Assembly: GCA_937892915.1 (NCBI GenBank)
Contig: CALBIC010000031.1
Span: 1-36,965, forward strand
Length of the DNA: 36,965 nt
Direction of reading: 5' to 3'
Origin: UBA5972 sp002430125
GTDB taxonomy: Bacteria > Pseudomonadota > Alphaproteobacteria > Rhodobacterales > Rhodobacteraceae
In this document: positions 33,272 through 36,965 of the stretch, piece by piece
Position numbering within the stretch: position 1 is the stretch's first letter
Layout: each line of letters opens with the position of its first letter
Made by a program: the position numbers and the translations under genes
Notes under the pieces: model-generated
Databases searched by the model: none
What the model was told of the DNA's origin: nothing
What the model saw: the letters and a program-made list of their open reading frames with translations, nothing else

Positions 33272-33622
33272 ATGCAAAGCATCACCAAACTTGACAATAA
33301 CCCGACGACCGCACCTGACACCGCCGATCTTGACGGTTGGGTGGTGGTTGAAGGCACCCCGTCGATGAAAACCTGGGCGCTGCACACCAACAATGACGGC
33401 ACAATGTTGTCGGGCATTTGGGAGGCAACGCCGGGCACCTATCACGCGACCTATACCGCATACGAGTTCGTTCACATGCTGGCCGGGCGCATCGTGATCA
33501 CGCCCGATGGCGGCACACCCGTGACCGTTCAGGCAGGTGACGCCTTTGTGGTTGAGGACGACTTTAAAGGCACATGGAAGATCGAAGAAGCGGTGCGCAA
33601 GCACTTTGACTTCAAGCTATAG
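33272..33622 (+). CDS. Cupin_3 (DUF861) domain protein
   Basis: The 116-residue product is one EutQ/DUF861-type cupin, the same fold as the domain of ureidoglycine aminohydrolase. Segments GIWEATPGTYHATYTAYEFV, HMLAGRIVITPDGG and AGDAFVVEDDFKGTWKIEE are characteristic; the usual metal histidines are partly replaced. The ATG at 33272 has AGGGG upstream. The function is unknown, but its divergence from ylbA-allA suggests purine catabolism or simple coincidence. No partner gene is downstream on the same strand. Confidence 0.88.
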   Translation: MQSITKLDNNPTTAPDTADLDGWVVVEGTPSMKTWALHTNNDGTMLSGIWEATPGTYHATYTAYEFVHMLAGRIVITPDGGTPVTVQAGDAFVVEDDFKGTWKIEEAVRKHFDFKL

Positions 33623-33648
33623 CGGCTTGTTGTGTTGGTGCCTGACGC

Positions 33649-34044
33649 TTAGACCAGCGGGCTGCGCTCGCCCAAAATATAGCGCAGTACATCGACATAA
33701 TCAAAGGCCAGTGACACCATGATTGTGGCAAACATTACGCCGATAATCAGGCGGGGCCATTTTGGCATGTCAGGGCGTTTGATCTGTTTGAACAGGTATA
33801 TTGCCAGTGGCGTCCACAGTAAAACATGCGTGATCCCCATCAGTTTGACATAGCCCAACTGGTTGAATATCCACACAACGCCAAGACCCGCAGCGACGTT
33901 TGCGATAATGCTGATTACCGCCGCCATCCGGCTTTGCCGCCAGATCAACAACACCAAGGGTGGCGCGAAAACGCCGACCAGCATCCAGTTCAGCCACCAG
34001 AAGATCCAGACGGGTTGGGTGGCGATGGCTTGCTCAAAGGTCAT
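33649..34044 (-). CDS. Small four-span membrane protein, unknown function
   Basis: The 131-residue product has about four membrane spans: MLVGVFAPPLVLLIW (about 21-35), MAAVISIIANVAAGLGVVWIF (about 40-60), MGITHVLLWTPLAIYLF (about 69-85) and LIIGVMFATIMVSLAFDY (about 99-116). I recognise no characterised family. The ATG at 34044 is preceded by AGGGGATTTCT. It converges on the cupin gene with 26 bases between stops. Confidence 0.8.
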   Translation of the reverse strand: MTFEQAIATQPVWIFWWLNWMLVGVFAPPLVLLIWRQSRMAAVISIIANVAAGLGVVWIFNQLGYVKLMGITHVLLWTPLAIYLFKQIKRPDMPKWPRLIIGVMFATIMVSLAFDYVDVLRYILGERSPLV

Positions 34045-34121
34045 AGAAATCCCCTGTTTTTCGCAACTATAAGGCGTCAGTTCTTAGTTACAACAAGAAC
34101 GGGTTTGGCGGGCTCGAAGGT

Positions 34122-34775
34122 TTAGTCTGCAGCCAGTAACAAGCGACGTAAACTGGATGCCAACCAAGTTTCGAAATCCGCAACCGAAATCCCTTCAACT
34201 TCTGTCATCAGGGTGAACATTTCAGGGCTGGCCAAGCGCCAGATCACAGCGGTCGCCTCTGCGCTGTCCATACTTTTTCGCGTACTTCCCTGCCGCATGA
34301 TCGCTTCTGCAACAACTGCAAGGTTCTTGCGGCGGCCCTCGTGAAAACGTTGGTAAAGCTGATTGAGTTCAGGTTCGGTTTTGGCGGCGGTGCTCAGCAC
34401 AGACATTAGCGGCGCGATGCGCGCCAAAACCCCGGTGATATCGCCCGCAAACAGCTTGATTTGCGTGGCTTGCGATTTTTCGGCAAGCACCGCCAACGGG
34501 CCTGCCTGCTGCATCAACGGCGTGTCAGGCGACTGGCCGCGCACCGTTTGCATCACCACTGCCGCCATGATCGCGCGTTTGGTTTTCAGAGTTGCATAGA
34601 TCGTTTCTGGCGATATTCCGGCCTCGCGGGCGATCGCCGCCACACTGGTACTGGCCCAGCCTTGGGCGCGGAACAATTTGTCTGCAGCGGCCAAAATCGC
34701 CGCTTGCGTTTTATCTGCCTGCCCGGCTCGCAACGCAGACGCATATTTACGGCCTGGCTTTTTCGTTATCAACAT
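34122..34775 (-). CDS. TetR family transcriptional regulator
   Basis: The 217-residue protein has an N-terminal helix-turn-helix (about 24-72): TQAAILAAADKLFRAQGWAS followed by TSVAAIAREAGISPETIY, and a variable C-terminal ligand-binding domain. It is divergent from a DUF1772 membrane protein, the usual position for a local repressor. A candidate operator (34781-34795) lies directly before its start codon. The ligand is unknown. Confidence 0.92.
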   Translation of the reverse strand: MLITKKPGRKYASALRAGQADKTQAAILAAADKLFRAQGWASTSVAAIAREAGISPETIYATLKTKRAIMAAVVMQTVRGQSPDTPLMQQAGPLAVLAEKSQATQIKLFAGDITGVLARIAPLMSVLSTAAKTEPELNQLYQRFHEGRRKNLAVVAEAIMRQGSTRKSMDSAEATAVIWRLASPEMFTLMTEVEGISVADFETWLASSLRRLLLAAD

Positions 34776-34780
34776 TTCAA

Positions 34781-34795
34781 TACAGTACCACTAAA
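34781..34795. promoter_or_regulatory. Weak operator candidate for the TetR regulator
   Basis: TACAGT-ACC-ACTAAA is an imperfect inverted repeat (half-sites TACAGT and TTTAGT, four of six positions matching) six bases upstream of the TetR start, between it and the divergent DUF1772 gene. The match is weak. Confidence 0.25.
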
Positions 34796-34898
34796 GTCAA
34801 ATTATAACCACCCTGCATTTGGAATCACCCCAGAGCAAATCACGCAAAATTCTGATGCTTTTCTAACAACTATTCTACCCGACTCGTCCCGATTACTG

Positions 34899-35348
34899 TT
34901 GCTGGTCCAAATTTCTGCTTTGATTGTGATCGGCCTGGTGGCTGGCGCGACTTTTGGAATCTGGCGGGGTTACAACCCTTCGGGCTTTGCACCTCCCACA
35001 TTTCTTGAGGTTCATAAAGGCGCCGTGGCAGGACTGAACACCCTACTGCCGGTCCTTGGATTGGCGGCCAATGTTCTGACCTTGCTGTTGGCCGCAAGGT
35101 TTTATGGCAGTACAGGCTTTGGCCTGTTTGTGTTGGCGCTTGTCCTGATGATAGCAGCAGGCGTGATTACCCGGTTCGGTAATCAACCGATCAACGCACA
35201 GGTCATGGGCTGGACAGTTTATTCGATGCCAACCAACTGGACGCAACGGCGGGACACCTGGTGGTTCTGGCATTTGATCCGAACAGCGGTTTCAGTTGCG
35301 GCCTTTGCAGCTCTTGCGGCAGCCGTTCTAAGCAACCTCACGGCCTGA
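34899..35348 (+). CDS. DUF1772 family membrane protein, start uncertain
   Basis: The C-terminal part of this frame is clearly a DUF1772 (anthrone oxygenase-like) membrane protein of about 150 residues, with four spans and family marks such as ALIVIGLVAGATFGIWRGYN, VHKGAVAGLNTLLPVLG, GVITRFGNQPINAQVMGW and WWFWHLIRTAVSV. The frame has no ATG near the expected start: the available codons are TTG at 34899 or 34920 and GTG at 34926, without a clear ribosome-binding site. I give 34899 as a best guess. Loss of the original start codon or a leaderless message are both possible. It is divergent from the TetR gene, which probably controls it. Confidence 0.7.
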   Translation: MLVQISALIVIGLVAGATFGIWRGYNPSGFAPPTFLEVHKGAVAGLNTLLPVLGLAANVLTLLLAARFYGSTGFGLFVLALVLMIAAGVITRFGNQPINAQVMGWTVYSMPTNWTQRRDTWWFWHLIRTAVSVAAFAALAAAVLSNLTA

Positions 35349-35422
35349 ACTACACCCAGCCGCCGGAGCATCCGCCGCGCCGGAGGCCCCTAAAAGTCTC
35401 GCAGGCGCAGCGTTTTCCAGAC

Positions 35423-36307
35423 TTACCCTTTGGCTTCGGCAGCCTCGATCTTGTCCTGTGTTTTGGTGGCAAAATCACTGGCGTCATGGCGTTCGCGCAA
35501 CTGTTCCTCAAGCGGCCCATAGGCGCGGTTCACCATGCGGCCGCGTTTCACCGCCGGACGGGCGGCGATTTCATCGGTCCAGCGGTTGACGTTTTTGTAA
35601 GACGCCGTGTCAAGGAACTCGCCCGCGTTATAAACCTTGCCCTTGGCCAATGCGCCGTACCATGGCCAGATGGCGATATCGGCGATGGTGTATTCGTCGC
35701 CCACCATGAAACGGCTTTCGGCCAGATGCCGGTCAAGCACGTCAAGCTGGCGTTTGACCTCCATCGCGAACCGGTTGATCGGGTATTCCATTTTGTAAGG
35801 CGCATAGGCATAGAAATGGCCAAAACCGCCGCCCAGATAGGGCGCGCTGCCCATTTGCCAGAACAGCCATGACAGGCATTCGGCACGCTTGGACGCATCA
35901 CTTGGCAGGAACGCGTTAAACTTTTCCGCCAGAAGCAACAGGATCGCACCACTTTCAAACACCCGCGTTGGAGGCGTGGTTGAATGGTCCATCAAAACCG
36001 GGATTTTGCTGTTGGGATTGGCTTCAACGAAGCCCGATGAAAACTGATCGCCCTGCCCGATATTTATCAACCAGGCGTCATATTCAGCGCCTTTATGGCC
36101 AAGCGCCAGCAGTTCTTCCAGCATGACAGTCACCTTTACCCCGTTCGGGGTCGCCAGTGAATAAAGCTGCAACGGATGTTTGCCGACCGGGCGGTCTTTG
36201 TCATGCGTGGACCCGGAAATTGGCCGGTTGATGCTGGCAAACTGGCCGCCATTTTCCTTGTCCCAAGTCCAGACTTTCGGTGGGATATATTCCTCGGGTT
36301 TGGTCAT
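35423..36307 (-). CDS. yghU: Glutathione-dependent disulfide-bond oxidoreductase YghU-like
   Basis: The 294-residue product is a Nu-class glutathione transferase relative. It has the N-terminal extension PPKVWTWDKENGGQFASINR typical of YghU, the thioredoxin-like domain (about 45-130) with SLATPNGVKVTVMLEELLALG and NPNSKIPVLMD, and a helical C-terminal domain with SRFMVGDEYTIADIAIWPWY. YghU uses two glutathiones and has disulfide-bond reductase activity. The ATG at 36307 is supported by homologue starts. It is probably monocistronic. Confidence 0.93.
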   Translation of the reverse strand: MTKPEEYIPPKVWTWDKENGGQFASINRPISGSTHDKDRPVGKHPLQLYSLATPNGVKVTVMLEELLALGHKGAEYDAWLINIGQGDQFSSGFVEANPNSKIPVLMDHSTTPPTRVFESGAILLLLAEKFNAFLPSDASKRAECLSWLFWQMGSAPYLGGGFGHFYAYAPYKMEYPINRFAMEVKRQLDVLDRHLAESRFMVGDEYTIADIAIWPWYGALAKGKVYNAGEFLDTASYKNVNRWTDEIAARPAVKRGRMVNRAYGPLEEQLRERHDASDFATKTQDKIEAAEAKG

Positions 36308-36372
36308 GGCTGTCGTCCTGTGTGAATTGTATTTACGCGCAGGGTGCGGCGAAGTCGGGGGATGGTCAAGCC

Positions 36373-36965
36373 CTAGCGTCGTACGTTGCCATCCAGCGTT
36401 CCAATCACGCCGTAATGTTCCGGGCGGCGGTCGCGAAACAGGCCCCAGAAGGCGCGCCGTTCGGCCAGTTCATCCAGATCAAAGCTGTGGGTCAGCACGG
36501 TTTCGCTGGTGCGGTCTGCCTCAGCCACCTTGTCGCCGGTGGCATCGGTGATGAAGGACGAGCCGTAAAATGTCAGCTCGGCACCGGTGCGCCCCGGCTC
36601 GGTGCCGATCCGGTTTGAGGCCACCAGCGGCATCAGGTTGGCCGCTGCATGGCCCTGCTGCACCCGTTGCCAATGCGCCGCGCTGTCCCAGTCGCTGAGG
36701 ATCAGTTCGGACCCGATAGCGGTTGGGTAAAACAACATCTCGGCCCCTTGCAACGCCATGGCGCGAGCCGATTCCGGGAACCATTGATCCCAGCAAATCG
36801 CCACGCCAAGGCGGCCAAAGGCGGTGTCCCAGACTTTGAACCCGGTATCGCCGGGCGAGAAATAAAATTTCTCCTGATAGCCTGATCCTTGAGGGATGTG
36901 GGTTTTGCGATAAACCCCCAAATTGCGGCCATCCGCGTCGATGATCGCCACCGAATTGAACCGTG
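36373..36965 (-). CDS. aguB: N-carbamoylputrescine amidase, partial (5' end outside window)
   Basis: AguB hydrolyses N-carbamoylputrescine to putrescine, CO2 and ammonia in the agmatine route. This nitrilase-superfamily fragment includes the catalytic lysine in GVYRKTHIPQGSGYQEKFYF, the catalytic cysteine in LGVAICWDQWFPESARAMAL, and family segments FYPTAIGSE and LFRDRRPEHYG at the C-terminus. The frame stays open to the right edge (FNSVAIIDADG), so the start and the catalytic glutamate (about residue 40 in the family) are missing from the window. About 190 codons of an expected ~290 are present. Confidence 0.92.
   Translation of the reverse strand, partial: RFNSVAIIDADGRNLGVYRKTHIPQGSGYQEKFYFSPGDTGFKVWDTAFGRLGVAICWDQWFPESARAMALQGAEMLFYPTAIGSELILSDWDSAAHWQRVQQGHAAANLMPLVASNRIGTEPGRTGAELTFYGSSFITDATGDKVAEADRTSETVLTHSFDLDELAERRAFWGLFRDRRPEHYGVIGTLDGNVRR

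Overview
The window looks like an ordinary chromosomal segment of an alphaproteobacterium, most likely Rhodobacterales (Roseobacter/Rhodobacteraceae). The reasons are the order ruvC-ruvA-ruvB-hypothetical-ybgC-tolQ-tolR-tolA-tolB-pal-ybgF-tilS-ftsH, the alphaproteobacterial form of S4, a DUF1127 protein, the ligase-associated helicase/PdeM pair, and a short GAGTATTTTT-type intergenic repeat that I associate with this group from memory. No CRISPR array, rRNA, tRNA, prophage or intact transposon is visible.

Layout. 1-5 kb: a patchy accessory region with a sulfatase/phosphonate monoester hydrolase, a small cupin, a CruF-like carotenoid membrane protein, a frameshifted threonine-dehydratase-like pseudogene and gene-poor, apparently decayed stretches. 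4.8-8.5 kb (+ strand): uraD (urate degradation), then the ligase-associated DEXH helicase and the PdeM phosphoesterase of the DNA-damage cassette, without the ligase or exonuclease partners. 8.5-11.2 kb (- strand): folD and fhs, the two-gene tetrahydrofolate C1 module, separated by a perfect 15-bp hairpin; fhs has a striking TGTGGTATACCACA palindrome in its promoter. 11.4-12 kb: a MOSC protein. 12.1-23.9 kb (- strand): a long envelope and recombination block, transcribed ruvC to ftsH, with many 4- to 11-base overlaps. It holds one uncharacterised protein between ruvB and ybgC.

24-29.3 kb: a DUF1127 protein (+) converging on a small membrane protein, then prmA, msrA and a translationally coupled MFS-MATE transporter pair. 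29.4-30.0 kb is the clearest scar: a YeeE/YedE sulfur-transport gene keeps only its first ~135 codons and is joined to the last ~79 codons of an IS30-family transposase. An FNR-like box and a good ribosome-binding site still precede the truncated gene. 30.2-31.8 kb: rpsD with a structured leader, divergent from a DUF374 acyltransferase.

31.8-33.6 kb: ureidoglycolate lyase (allA) and ureidoglycine aminohydrolase (ylbA) overlap as an operon and diverge from a single-domain cupin. Together with uraD these belong to purine/ureide catabolism, split over two places in the window. 33.6-37 kb: a small membrane protein, a TetR regulator divergent from a DUF1772 membrane protein that lacks an obvious start codon, a YghU-type glutathione-dependent oxidoreductase, and the 3' part of an N-carbamoylputrescine amidase gene that runs off the right edge.

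I do not see a wholly new multi-gene system. The observations most worth following are the fhs operator, the conserved-looking unknown protein in the ruv-tol block, the rpsD leader, the IS30/YeeE scar with its regulatory box, and the reduced DNA-repair cassette.
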